Below, piece after piece: positions 15,865 through 24,315 of a stretch of DNA of 64,000 nt. The stretch is from assembly GCA_007125845.1 (NCBI GenBank), contig SLCK01000015.1, positions 23,514-87,513 of the forward strand, written 5' to 3'. Each line of letters starts with the position of its first letter. Within the stretch, counting starts at the first letter, position 1. This stretch comes from Gemmatimonadota bacterium (GTDB lineage: Bacteria > Gemmatimonadota > Gemmatimonadetes > Longimicrobiales > Gaopeijiaceae). A program made the position numbers and the translations under genes. The notes beneath the pieces are model-generated. The model had not been told where the DNA came from. It saw nothing but the letters and a program-made list of their open reading frames with translations, and made no database searches.

Positions 15865-16515
15865 ATGTTCGAATCGCTCCGGGACGCCTTCCGGCAGGCC
15901 ATCGACAACTTCAAGACGGAGCTGCACCGAGACGACGTCCCCGAGGCGGCCGATCGGCTCCTCCGGGCGATGCGCAGGGAATTGGCGGTCGCGCAGGAGA
16001 CGCTCGACACCCTGAAGGCCGAGGTGAGCGAGCTCAGGCGAGAAGCCTCCGAGGAGGGTCAGCATGTCCGGACCTGTCTTCGGAGGGAGGAGATGGCCCT
16101 CCGCATCGGCGACGAGGAGACGGCCCGGCTCGCACGGGAATACGCCGGCCGACACCTGCGCAAGCACGACCTCTTGATCCGAAAGGCCGAGGTCGCCTCT
16201 CAGGAGCTCGACGAGCGAGCTCTCGAAATGAGTGAGATGAGGAGCCGGTTCCGGAGCGCTCGGGCACGTCGCAGCGCCCTACTGGCCGAGGCGGTTCGCA
16301 GCGACGTCCGGGAAACGCTCCGAAGCGCCGACGCCCTCATGGCCGAAGTCGACCGGATGGAAGCGCGTGTCGCGGACGCCGAGCTCGAGCTCGACGCGGC
16401 TCGGGAGGTCGAGGAATCGCTCGGTGGCTCGCGGGCCCCGCGAGCCGGTGATTCCCCCGACCGGGACCTGGATCGGAGGTTGGACCAGCTCAAACGTCAG
16501 CTCATGGAAGAGTAG
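15865..16515 (+). CDS. PspA/IM30-like coiled-coil protein
   Basis: 216 residues, almost entirely charged and helical with long Leu/Ala heptads and no membrane segment. The start MFESLRDAFRQAIDNF is amphipathic, as in the membrane-binding helix of PspA/Vipp1, and the length is right for that family. The PspA-typical middle is present only loosely (AEVSELRREASEEG, AREYAGRHLRKHDLLIRKAEVA, LDERALEMSEM). The C terminus is an Arg/Asp linker followed by LDRRLDQLKRQL. It lies 20 bases behind the ECF sigma gene. A role in membrane-stress protection is the likely reading; general coiled-coil similarity cannot be excluded. Confidence 0.65.
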   Translation: MFESLRDAFRQAIDNFKTELHRDDVPEAADRLLRAMRRELAVAQETLDTLKAEVSELRREASEEGQHVRTCLRREEMALRIGDEETARLAREYAGRHLRKHDLLIRKAEVASQELDERALEMSEMRSRFRSARARRSALLAEAVRSDVRETLRSADALMAEVDRMEARVADAELELDAAREVEESLGGSRAPRAGDSPDRDLDRRLDQLKRQLMEE

Positions 16516-16682
16516 CTAGTGTGGGGACTGGCCACCGCAATAGGGGTCTTGCGGGAGGGTAGCCGGATCGAACTTCCCGACATAGATTCTCGGGGCCGTT
16601 CAGACCCTGTGCATACATGTGACCCGTCTCGCCGACTCCCCCGGTGGGGAGGCGGCGTGCGACGCAACCCCGCGGTAACCGA

Positions 16683-16961
16683 ATGGAAAACTGGATCGGA
16701 GTTGGAGTCTGGATCGTCCTGGGTGCAATCGTCGGGCTCGTCATGAGGCTCGTGATCCGTCGACCGGACGAGCAGCCCGGGCATGGGGCGCTCATCGCGG
16801 TCTTCGGAGCGTTCGGGGCGGTCATCGGTGGAATGCTGGGCGTTGGGATGTTTCACTTCCAGGAGCCCAGCGCGTTGAGCCTCGGGGGAATGGCGGGTGC
16901 GTTGGCGCTCGCGGTGTTCATGTCGTGGCTTTACCGTTGGGGAAGCACCGAGTGGGTGTGA
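16683..16961 (+). CDS. Small membrane protein, GlsB/YeaQ/YmgE-like
   Basis: 92 residues, starting at ATG 16683 (MENWIGVGVW). Three hydrophobic helices: VGVWIVLGAIVGLVMRLVI, ALIAVFGAFGAVIGGMLGVGMF and LGGMAGALALAVFMSWLY. The Gly-rich second helix with GAFGAVIGGMLG is typical of the GlsB/YeaQ/YmgE (transglycosylase-associated) family of stress-linked inner-membrane proteins. The molecular role of the family is not established. Located between the PspA-like gene and the M20 peptidase, all on the same strand. Confidence 0.65.
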   Translation: MENWIGVGVWIVLGAIVGLVMRLVIRRPDEQPGHGALIAVFGAFGAVIGGMLGVGMFHFQEPSALSLGGMAGALALAVFMSWLYRWGSTEWV

Positions 16962-16977
16962 TCGGGGCCCCTGTCCC

Positions 16978-17000
16978 CGAATCTCTGACTCACCACACTA
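16978..17000 (+). repeat. Left arm of an inverted repeat flanking the M20 peptidase
   Basis: The 23 bases at 16978-17000 are the reverse complement of 18360-18382 with 22 of 23 matches. They sit three bases before the GTG start of the peptidase gene, at the position of its ribosome binding site. Confidence 0.8.
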
Positions 17001-17003
17001 GGC

Positions 17004-18362
17004 GTGCCCTCCGTTTCTGACCTGACCCGAGCGGAACTCGAGCGCTTTCGGAACGAGCTCTTCGAGTTCCTCTCCATTCCGTCGGTCAGCGCTCGCTCCG
17101 AGTTCCAGGACGACACCCGGAAGGCGGCCTCCTGGGTGGTCGAGACCCTTTTGTCAAGCGGGCTCGAGGCGCAACTGTTCGAGACACCTGGGCATCCCAT
17201 CGCCCTGGGAGAGTGGCGCGGCGCGGGGCCCGAGGCCCCCACGCTTCTCGTGTACGGGCACTACGACGTCCAGCCACCTGAGCCGCTCGAACGTTGGACT
17301 TCCCCCCCCTTCGAGCCAGCGATCCGGAATGGGAGGATCTACGCTCGAGGCGCCGCGGACAACAAAGGTCAGCTCTTCCTCCACCTGAAGGCGCTCGAGC
17401 TCCTCCTGGCCCGAGACGGTGAGCTCCCTGTCAACGTCGTGCTCCTCGCGGAGGGAGAGGAAGAGGTGGGCTCCACCAATCTCCGTCCGTTCCTCGAGGC
17501 CCATGGCGACCGACTGCGGGCCGACGCCGTGGTGATCTCGGACTCGGCGATGTTCGGGCCCGGTCTGCCGTCGCTCCTGTTCTCCCTGCGGGGCCTGTCC
17601 TACTTCGAGCTACGAGCTCGAACCGCGCGCACTGACCTCCACTCGGGCATGTACGGTGGAGCCGCTCCGAACGCCGCGACCGCTCTGGCCCGCCTCCTCG
17701 CGAGCCTCCACGACGCAGAGGGACGGGTGGCGATCAGGGGCTTCTACGACGACGTCGTGGAATGGGACGAGGAAACCCTCAGGGGGATCCGGGAGCTCCC
17801 CTTCCGGGAAGGGTCGCTACTGGAGGAAACGGGGGCACGCGGACTCGTGGGGGAAAAGGGGTACTCGGTGCTCGAACGGCTGTGGCTCCGTCCGAGCGCG
17901 GACGTGAATGGGATCCTCTCCGGTTACGTGGAGGAAGGGGCCAAGACGGTGATCCCTGCGGAGGCGATGGCCAAGGTCAGCTTCCGTCTCGTACCGGATC
18001 AGGATCCAGACGAGATTGCCCGACTCTTGAGCGAGCACGTCGAACGGATCGCTCCCCCCGAAGTCGAGGTCGAGGTGAGGGAACTCCACCGGGGGCGGCC
18101 ATGGCGAGCGCGCCCCGAAGGACCCTACTTCGAAGCCGCCCGGGCAGCGTTACGAAGTGCTTTCGGGAGAGATCCGGTGCTCGTCGGCGAAGGGGCGTCG
18201 ATTCCGGTGGTGGCCGATTTCGAGCGCCACCTGGGCGCCCAGGTGCTGCTCGTGGGGTTCGCGCTCCCGGGTGCGAACATGCACGCTCCCGACGAGTGGT
18301 TTCCACTGGATCACATCGAGAAGGGCATCCTCACCTTGCTGAACTTCTACTCTGCGCTCTAG
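17004..18362 (+). CDS. M20 family metallo-dipeptidase (CNDP/ArgE type)
   Basis: 452 residues from a GTG start. Di-zinc peptidase that cleaves short peptides. Metal ligands and catalytic residues are visible: YGHYDVQPPEP (His ligand and nearby Asp), GAADNKGQ (bridging Asp), AEGEEEVGS (catalytic Glu then Glu ligand), DSAMFG (Asp ligand), and the late His in GANMHAPDEWF. The lid domain includes RTARTDLHSGMYGGAAPNA, a hallmark of the dipeptidase subgroup. No signal peptide, so cytoplasmic. Flanked by the arms of a 23-base inverted repeat; its TAG stop is the first bases of the right arm. Confidence 0.93.
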   Translation: MPSVSDLTRAELERFRNELFEFLSIPSVSARSEFQDDTRKAASWVVETLLSSGLEAQLFETPGHPIALGEWRGAGPEAPTLLVYGHYDVQPPEPLERWTSPPFEPAIRNGRIYARGAADNKGQLFLHLKALELLLARDGELPVNVVLLAEGEEEVGSTNLRPFLEAHGDRLRADAVVISDSAMFGPGLPSLLFSLRGLSYFELRARTARTDLHSGMYGGAAPNAATALARLLASLHDAEGRVAIRGFYDDVVEWDEETLRGIRELPFREGSLLEETGARGLVGEKGYSVLERLWLRPSADVNGILSGYVEEGAKTVIPAEAMAKVSFRLVPDQDPDEIARLLSEHVERIAPPEVEVEVRELHRGRPWRARPEGPYFEAARAALRSAFGRDPVLVGEGASIPVVADFERHLGAQVLLVGFALPGANMHAPDEWFPLDHIEKGILTLLNFYSAL

Positions 18363-18390
18363 TGTGGCGAGTCAGAGATTCGCCACACTA
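18360..18390. terminator. Palindrome and inverted-repeat right arm between the M20 peptidase and trpE
   Basis: A perfect 11-base stem (TAGTGTGGCGA at 18360-18370 with TCGCCACACTA at 18380-18390) encloses a 9-base loop. It lies between convergent genes and includes the peptidase stop codon, so a bidirectional terminator is likely, although no T run follows on either strand. The first 23 bases also form the right arm of the inverted repeat that flanks the peptidase gene. Confidence 0.6.
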
Positions 18391-18400
18391 GCAAGCCTCC

Positions 18401-19900
18401 TCACGGAGGGGGCGCCAGCATGACGCCCGCTCGCAGGAGTGCCCTGGCCTTGTTGAGCGTCTCCTCGTATTCGCGACCCGGATCCGAGTCCGCCACCACA
18501 CCGGCGCCGGCCTGCACGAACGCCTGATCCTCGTGTACCATGACCGTCCGGATGGCGATCGCGGTATCCATGGACATGCCTCCGTATCCAAGGTAGCCGA
18601 CCGCCCCCGCATACGGCCCCCGGCGCACGGGCTCGAGCTCCTCGATGATCTCCATCGCCCGGATCTTGGGGGCACCCGAGACCGTACCTGCCGGGAAGCA
18701 GGCGCGCAGGACGTCCAATGCGCTGAGCCCCTCCCGGAGCTCGCCCTCGACCTGGGAGCAGAGGTGCATCACGTGGGAGTAGCGCTCCACCACCATCAGC
18801 TCCGGAACCCGGATGGTTCCGAAGCGGGCCACCCGTCCGACGTCGTTCCTCCCGAGGTCGACCAACATCCGATGCTCCGCCAGCTCCTTTTCGTCCGCGA
18901 GCAGGTCGGCCGCGTGTCGCTCATCCTCGGAGGCATCGGCCCCCCTCGGGCGGGTGCCGGCGATGGGACGAACCGTGATCGTCCCTTCCTCGACGCGCGC
19001 AAGCACTTCGGGGGAGGACCCGACGAGCGTCACATCGTCCGCCTCGAGGTAGAAAAGGTAGGGAGAGGGATTGAGCGAGCGCAGAGCCCGGTAGAGATCG
19101 AAGGGAGACCCGTCGAGCGACATCCCCAGCCGCTGGCTGAGGACGACCTGGAAGACATCCCCCGCCAGGATGTACTCCCGTATCCGTCGAACGGCCGCCT
19201 CGTACTCGGTGCGGCTCATCGTGCTCTCGAACGGTGGATCGCCGGGAGGCTCGGCTCGCAGGGAAAGTGGAGCGGGGCCGGGTTCGGAGCGCAGGCGATC
19301 CACCATCGAACCGATCGCCCGATGCGCATCGTCGTAGGCGGCTCGCAGCTCCTCCCGCGTCGACTCCGGCTCTACGGGAACGGCCCGGATCGCCATCGCC
19401 CGCCCGCGGAGATTGTCGATCGCCAGGACCACGTCCGTGAAGACCACGAGCGCTTCGGGAAGTCCAAGGTCGTCCCGTGCGAGCTCGGGGAGCCGCTCGA
19501 TCTGGCGCACCACATCGTACGAGAAGTACCCTACGGCACCCCCCCAGAACCTGGGCAGCCCGGAGACTCTTGCCGGCCGGCGAGCGCGGAGGCGGTCGTC
19601 GAGGTCAGAGAGGGGATCGTCGGCCTCGACGGGAGTCCACCCTCCTTCGGGCGTCCAGGTGGACACCCGACCGGATCGAAGCCTCCAGGCAGAAGCGGGC
19701 TCCGTCCCGAGAAAGGTGTATCGCGCCCAGGTCTCGCCGCCGACCACGGATTCGAGCAAGAACCCGAAAGGGGGCCGAGCCAGCTTGTGGTACGCCGTGA
19801 CCGCAGTCTCGGTGTCGAAGAGGAACTCGGATCGCACGGGAACCACCTGGGAATCCCGAGCGAGCTCCGCGAAGTCCTCGAAAGAGGGAATCAGAACCAT
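18401..19900 (-). CDS. trpE: Anthranilate synthase component I
   Basis: 499 residues. Uses chorismate and ammonia to make anthranilate, the first step of tryptophan synthesis. The motif VRPIAGTRPRG identifies it as TrpE rather than PabB, which has PIKGT. Other landmarks: FLLESVVGGETWARYTFLG near the N terminus, RIREYILAGDVFQVVLSQRL, EHRMLVDLGRNDVGRVA, and CFPAGTVSGAPKIRAMEI. The ATG at 19900 (MVLIPSF) is chosen; the longer frame to 19969 would run into hyuA on the other strand. No trpG, trpD or trpC is adjacent, so the amidotransferase must come from elsewhere, possibly PabA at 3993-4619. Confidence 0.93.
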   Translation of the reverse strand: MVLIPSFEDFAELARDSQVVPVRSEFLFDTETAVTAYHKLARPPFGFLLESVVGGETWARYTFLGTEPASAWRLRSGRVSTWTPEGGWTPVEADDPLSDLDDRLRARRPARVSGLPRFWGGAVGYFSYDVVRQIERLPELARDDLGLPEALVVFTDVVLAIDNLRGRAMAIRAVPVEPESTREELRAAYDDAHRAIGSMVDRLRSEPGPAPLSLRAEPPGDPPFESTMSRTEYEAAVRRIREYILAGDVFQVVLSQRLGMSLDGSPFDLYRALRSLNPSPYLFYLEADDVTLVGSSPEVLARVEEGTITVRPIAGTRPRGADASEDERHAADLLADEKELAEHRMLVDLGRNDVGRVARFGTIRVPELMVVERYSHVMHLCSQVEGELREGLSALDVLRACFPAGTVSGAPKIRAMEIIEELEPVRRGPYAGAVGYLGYGGMSMDTAIAIRTVMVHEDQAFVQAGAGVVADSDPGREYEETLNKARALLRAGVMLAPPP

Positions 19901-19911
19901 GGAGCCTGCCG

Positions 19912-21936
19912 ATGGTGAACGATGACGCTGGTGGGCCGGCAATGTCCGGAGCCCAAGGAGGAAAGTCAACGCCCGTGGTCGCGGTCGACACCGGCGGCAC
20001 CTTCACCGACCTCATACTCCTGTATGAGGGATCGGTCACGGCGCTCAAGGTTCCCTCGACGCCCGCCGACCCCGCGGTGGCCGTGCTCGAGGGACTGAAC
20101 AAGCTCCTGGCGCCGCTACCGTCCCCCAGGTACGTCCTGGTCCACGGCTCCACCGTGGCCACCAACGCGATCCTGGAGCGGAAGGGATCCCGGGTGGGAC
20201 TCATCACCAATGCCGGGTTCGAGGACGTGATCGAGATCGGCCGCCAGAACCGTCCGCAGCTCTATGCTCTCACCGGAACACGACCGCCGCCACTGGTCTC
20301 GCGCGACGACCGGATCGGGATCGAGGGGCGCACCGATGCGGATGGAACGGAGCACCGTCCAACCGAGCCCGAGGAGCTGGCCTCACTGCCCCAGCGCCTG
20401 CGGGGCGTCGAAGCCGTCGCCGTGGTCCTCCTTCACAGCTACCTGGATCCGTCCGGCGAGGAGGAAGTCGCTCGGGCACTCGCCGAGCTCGACACCCCGA
20501 TCTCCGTTTCCTCCCGAATCCTCCCAGAATTCCGGGAGTTCGAGCGAACGTCCACCACGGTCGCGAACGCCTACGTCGCTCCGAGGATGGCCGGATACCT
20601 GGAGCGGATCCGGAAGGGCGCGAAGGCCGACCGCATTCGGATCATGGGATCGAATGGCGGATCCCTGCCCATCGAACGAGCAGCCGACGAACCGGTGCAC
20701 ACCGTCCTCTCGGGGCCGGCGGGAGGGGTGGTGGCGGCGCTGGAGTGGGGCCGGCGGGGGTGCACCGACAGGGTCCTATCCTTCGACATGGGGGGCACCT
20801 CCACTGACGTCAGCCTGGTCCCCGGTACCCTCCTTCAGACCCGGGAAGGAGAAGTCGGCGGCGTTCCGATCGCGATTCCTCTCCTCGATATCCACACCGT
20901 AGGCGCGGGAGGGGGATCGATCGCTCGGGTGGACCCGGGAGGGGCGCTGCGCGTGGGCCCGGAGAGCGCCGGCGCGGACCCGGGGCCGATCTCCTACGGC
21001 CGCGGGGGGAATGACGTCACCGTAACCGACGCCCACGTCTGGCTCGGCCGCCTGCCCCCCGACGGTTTTCTGGGTGGGGAGCTTGGGCTGAGCCGGGAAC
21101 GGATCGGAGGTCCGATGCAGGCCCTCGCGACTGCGGCCGGAACGTCCCCCGACGCGGTGGCCGAAGGGGTGCTCGAAGTGGTGAACACGACGATGGAGTC
21201 GGCTCTCCGCGTGATTTCGGTCGAGCGGGGTGTGGATCCCTCCGGCTACGACCTGGTGGCCTTCGGGGGAGCCGGAGGGCTACATGCGGCCGAGCTCGTA
21301 GAGCGTTTGGGCCTGAAGAGCGCCCTGATCCCGCCCGATCCGGGCCTGCTCTCGGCCCACGGCATGCTTCTCGCCCCCATCGTTCGGGAGCGCTCGCTCA
21401 CCGTGCTCGCCTCCACCGACGACCACGAGGCCCTGCATCTCGTGACGGCCGGCCTCGGAGAGCTGGAAGAGGAGGCACGAGCCGAGATGATGAGTGAAGG
21501 CTTCTCGCCTGACCGACTCGATGCCACCCGTTGGGTCGACGCCCGCTATGAAGGGCAGAGCTATGAGCTGAGGGTGCCCGCCCGGGACTGGATCGAGGCG
21601 TTCCACGTCGCCCACCGGGAGCGCTACGGGTACGAAGCCCGCTCGAGCCCGGTCGAAGCGGTGACTCTCCGGGTTCGCCTCGAGACGCCCGGGGAGCCGG
21701 TGCCGCTCTCGCCGCAAGAAAGCTCCCCGTCCGATCCCACGACCCGTAGCACCCCCGTGGTCGTGGGCGGCAGGACAACGGACGCTCAGCTCATCACCCG
21801 CTCCGCAGTGACCGCCCGCGGAGGTATCGAAGGTCCGGCGGTCGTGCTCGAGTACAGCTCCACGATCTGGTGTCCGCCGGGATGGAGGCTGGACTCCGGA
21901 AACGGTGGCATTCTCCGGTTGCGGCAGGGGGCCTAG
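19912..21936 (+). CDS. hyuA: Hydantoinase A/oxoprolinase family protein (ATP-dependent), stand-alone
   Basis: 674 residues, normal HyuA length. These proteins hydrolyse cyclic amides such as 5-oxoproline or N-methylhydantoin with ATP, or carboxylate ketones in related complexes. The actin-like ATPase fold shows VAVDTGGTFTDLILL (phosphate 1), LVHGSTVATNAILERKG, FDMGGTSTDVSLV (phosphate 2) and AFGGAGGLHAAELVERL (adenosine). The partner hyuB gene, normally adjacent, is not in this window. Two starts are possible: ATG 19912, only 11 bases from the divergent trpE start, or ATG 19942 (MSGAQGGKS); neither has a strong ribosome binding site. Substrate unknown. Confidence 0.88.
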   Translation: MVNDDAGGPAMSGAQGGKSTPVVAVDTGGTFTDLILLYEGSVTALKVPSTPADPAVAVLEGLNKLLAPLPSPRYVLVHGSTVATNAILERKGSRVGLITNAGFEDVIEIGRQNRPQLYALTGTRPPPLVSRDDRIGIEGRTDADGTEHRPTEPEELASLPQRLRGVEAVAVVLLHSYLDPSGEEEVARALAELDTPISVSSRILPEFREFERTSTTVANAYVAPRMAGYLERIRKGAKADRIRIMGSNGGSLPIERAADEPVHTVLSGPAGGVVAALEWGRRGCTDRVLSFDMGGTSTDVSLVPGTLLQTREGEVGGVPIAIPLLDIHTVGAGGGSIARVDPGGALRVGPESAGADPGPISYGRGGNDVTVTDAHVWLGRLPPDGFLGGELGLSRERIGGPMQALATAAGTSPDAVAEGVLEVVNTTMESALRVISVERGVDPSGYDLVAFGGAGGLHAAELVERLGLKSALIPPDPGLLSAHGMLLAPIVRERSLTVLASTDDHEALHLVTAGLGELEEEARAEMMSEGFSPDRLDATRWVDARYEGQSYELRVPARDWIEAFHVAHRERYGYEARSSPVEAVTLRVRLETPGEPVPLSPQESSPSDPTTRSTPVVVGGRTTDAQLITRSAVTARGGIEGPAVVLEYSSTIWCPPGWRLDSGNGGILRLRQGA

Positions 21937-21944
21937 GAGGTTGT

Positions 21945-24251
21945 TCAACCCCCGAGCCCTTCCAACCGAAAGCCGGCAAAGCCTCCCTGCCTCCAGACCA
22001 CCCGCCGTCCGCCGAGGGCCTGCGGACGCCATTCCACGATCAGGCGAGGACATTCCACCATCCCTTCGGACACCGAAGGGGGAACCAGCAGGAGGACCCT
22101 CGCGCCAGTGGGCGCGGAGATCCGCGTAGAGAGGAGTTGGAGGGCGGGAAGCGCCAGCTCCTCGCTGCCCGAGCCCCGGAGCTGCCAGAGAAAGAGCCCG
22201 CCAAGCCCGTGGGCGCGCACCCGCGCCGTCTCCCAGAGCGCGAGATGAACGGCGAAGTGGAGTGCCGACGCCTCCGGCCCCTCCGGGTCCACCTCTCGTC
22301 CGCGGGCCTCGACCGCCGTCAGCCGCTCCCGGCGCGGTCGGATGGCGACCAGCCGTCCCCGCGTCAATCTCTGCAGGATGCCGCCGGCTCTCCTGAGAAC
22401 CGGGCGGATCCCCGTCAAGCGCTCGAGGCTCTCTACCGGAGCGGCCGTCGAGCGGCTGGCGGCCCCGGCCGAGGGACTCCTGCCGAGAGAACCGGCACTC
22501 GATCCCTCCGCACGCGCGCGCTCTCGCTCGACCCGCTCACTGGTGTCGGCGACCCGGGACTGAAGCACAAGCACCCTCCTCTCGAGCTCTCGAAGCCTCT
22601 CCGGCTTGATGTCGAGCTGCTCCCGCCTGCGCTTCCACCATTTCCCGTCCTGGACCACTTCCTCCCACTCCTCCTCCAGCGTTCGCAACAGTCCGGGAAA
22701 GGCCTCACCCAGCTCGCGTTCGCATGTGGGGCAGCGACCCGAGGAACCCTCCTCCCGGATCTCTCGAAGGCGCCCAGAAAGCTCCCGCGCTCGGTCCCGG
22801 TACGCGCTGAGCCGCGAGTCCGCTTCCTGCCGGTCTCGGGCCCACTCCATGGTCAGGGCTTCGAGGTCGCCGGAGGCCTCCACATGGTCTTCTCGCATGC
22901 GGCGGAGAGAGGCCTCCAGCCTCTCGAGCACTTCGTCGCTCTCCCTGGGTCCGGCTGACTCGGGGCTCGAGGGTGAGTCCTCGACCTCTCCCCCGATCCC
23001 GGGTCCTCCCAGAACCGCTCGCAGGAGCTCCTCCGGAGTCCCTTCGCCTCCCCAGATCGCCCTGGACACCGGGTCGGCGGGAACGTCAGGGGCCACGGTG
23101 AGACCATTGAGGAGATCGGAGTCGGTGCCGAACCCCTCAAGCCATGGACGCTGGAGCCTCCCTGCCAGTCGGACGCGGGACTCGTCGGTCGGGGAGGTGA
23201 TGACGGTCACCCCATCCGGAAGCTCGAGCCCGCGGCGTCCGCGAACGCTCCGCGAGGGAAGGAAGAGTCGCTCAGGACGCCACTCATCCACCGCGGCCGG
23301 GGGTAGCTCGTCGTCCGAGAGGTGCAGCTCCACGTATGCGGAGCGCCGCCGAATGGCGGACACGAGACCCTGGGGAACGCCTTCCTGGGGCGTCAGGAGA
23401 TCCCCTCTCAGCCGGGCCCGTACCACCTTCCCTTCGATTCCACCGGGAATCCCTTCCACGAGCTCTCTCAGCCTTCGCCCGCCGGCTTCGGGATCGCCCA
23501 CCTCGGTACGTACGGGAGCCAGGTCGACTACCGGACGCACGGGAATCGGATGGAATTCGCCCTGCCCGCTGTCGAGATCGAAGCTGAAGAACCCCTTGTC
23601 CTCGGCAGCGTCGGCCCAGGGGTCCCAGCCGGGCCGCTCGAGGGAGCCTGCTCGGTGCACGTGGGGAGCCCAGCTTCGCCGCGTGTGATCTCCCCCTATG
23701 GCAACGTAGCTCCAGTCCTCCGCGTGGATTCCGACGCCGCCCGAGGGACTCGGTTCTCCCCGGATGAGGAGGAGATTCCAACGCGCCTCAGAGTGGGGAA
23801 CGAGACGAGGGGGCTCGGCTCCTCGGAGGGCGCGGTGGGGCACGAGGAGAGCATGAACACCCACCCGCTCCAAGTGAATCGCGCGTGGCTTGGACGTGGC
23901 CGCTTCCACTCCGGGAAGCGCCCCGAGCACCGCAAGTGGCCCGGGTTCCGCCGGATTCGCGGGAGAATCCCGCTCCCCCGCGGTCAGGAGCACGGAGACC
24001 GAGGGAAGGCGATCTCTCAATCTGCGCAACCCTCGACTCGCCACATGGAAGGCGGTGCTCGGCGGATCGGGTCGATCGAAAAGATCGCCAGTAACGAGCA
24101 CGAGATCCGGCCGCAGATGAACGATCTCGTGCAGGCAGCGGAGGAAGGCCTCTTCGAGATCCCTCTCGCACCGATGCCTGCCCCGCTCCATGCCCGGGAG
24201 GCCCCGAAAGCCCAGATGCACGTCGGAAAGGTGGACCAGTCGCACGGTCAC
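21945..24251 (-). CDS. Single-chain Mre11(SbcD)-like and Rad50(SbcC/YhaN)-like fusion with zinc hook; both active sites look degenerate
   Basis: 768 residues from a GTG at 24251 with AGGGG five to six bases upstream. Residues 1-~210 form an Mre11-like calcineurin phosphoesterase. The first metal motifs are intact (LSDVHLGF, D10/H12; TGDLFD, D56/D59). The GNHD position reads AGERD (91-95), the LLHG position reads LLLIRGE (160-166), and GHxH reads GGDH (186-189), so several ligands are lost. Residues ~345-370 look like the Rad50 N lobe, but the P-loop position reads TSPTDESRV without GKS/T. A coiled coil follows with the zinc-hook motif CPTC (507-510). The C lobe (EGPEASALHFAVHLAL, then GLFLWQL) lacks the Walker B acidic pair. 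Probably structural or regulatory in DNA repair; catalysis is doubtful. Confidence 0.8.
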   Translation of the reverse strand: MTVRLVHLSDVHLGFRGLPGMERGRHRCERDLEEAFLRCLHEIVHLRPDLVLVTGDLFDRPDPPSTAFHVASRGLRRLRDRLPSVSVLLTAGERDSPANPAEPGPLAVLGALPGVEAATSKPRAIHLERVGVHALLVPHRALRGAEPPRLVPHSEARWNLLLIRGEPSPSGGVGIHAEDWSYVAIGGDHTRRSWAPHVHRAGSLERPGWDPWADAAEDKGFFSFDLDSGQGEFHPIPVRPVVDLAPVRTEVGDPEAGGRRLRELVEGIPGGIEGKVVRARLRGDLLTPQEGVPQGLVSAIRRRSAYVELHLSDDELPPAAVDEWRPERLFLPSRSVRGRRGLELPDGVTVITSPTDESRVRLAGRLQRPWLEGFGTDSDLLNGLTVAPDVPADPVSRAIWGGEGTPEELLRAVLGGPGIGGEVEDSPSSPESAGPRESDEVLERLEASLRRMREDHVEASGDLEALTMEWARDRQEADSRLSAYRDRARELSGRLREIREEGSSGRCPTCERELGEAFPGLLRTLEEEWEEVVQDGKWWKRRREQLDIKPERLRELERRVLVLQSRVADTSERVERERARAEGSSAGSLGRSPSAGAASRSTAAPVESLERLTGIRPVLRRAGGILQRLTRGRLVAIRPRRERLTAVEARGREVDPEGPEASALHFAVHLALWETARVRAHGLGGLFLWQLRGSGSEELALPALQLLSTRISAPTGARVLLLVPPSVSEGMVECPRLIVEWRPQALGGRRVVWRQGGFAGFRLEGLGG

Positions 24252-24315
24252 CTGTGCCCCTGCAAGCAGGCGTCCCCGTCTCGCATTCCTCCGGACCAGC
24301 CCGCAACGCGGGGCA

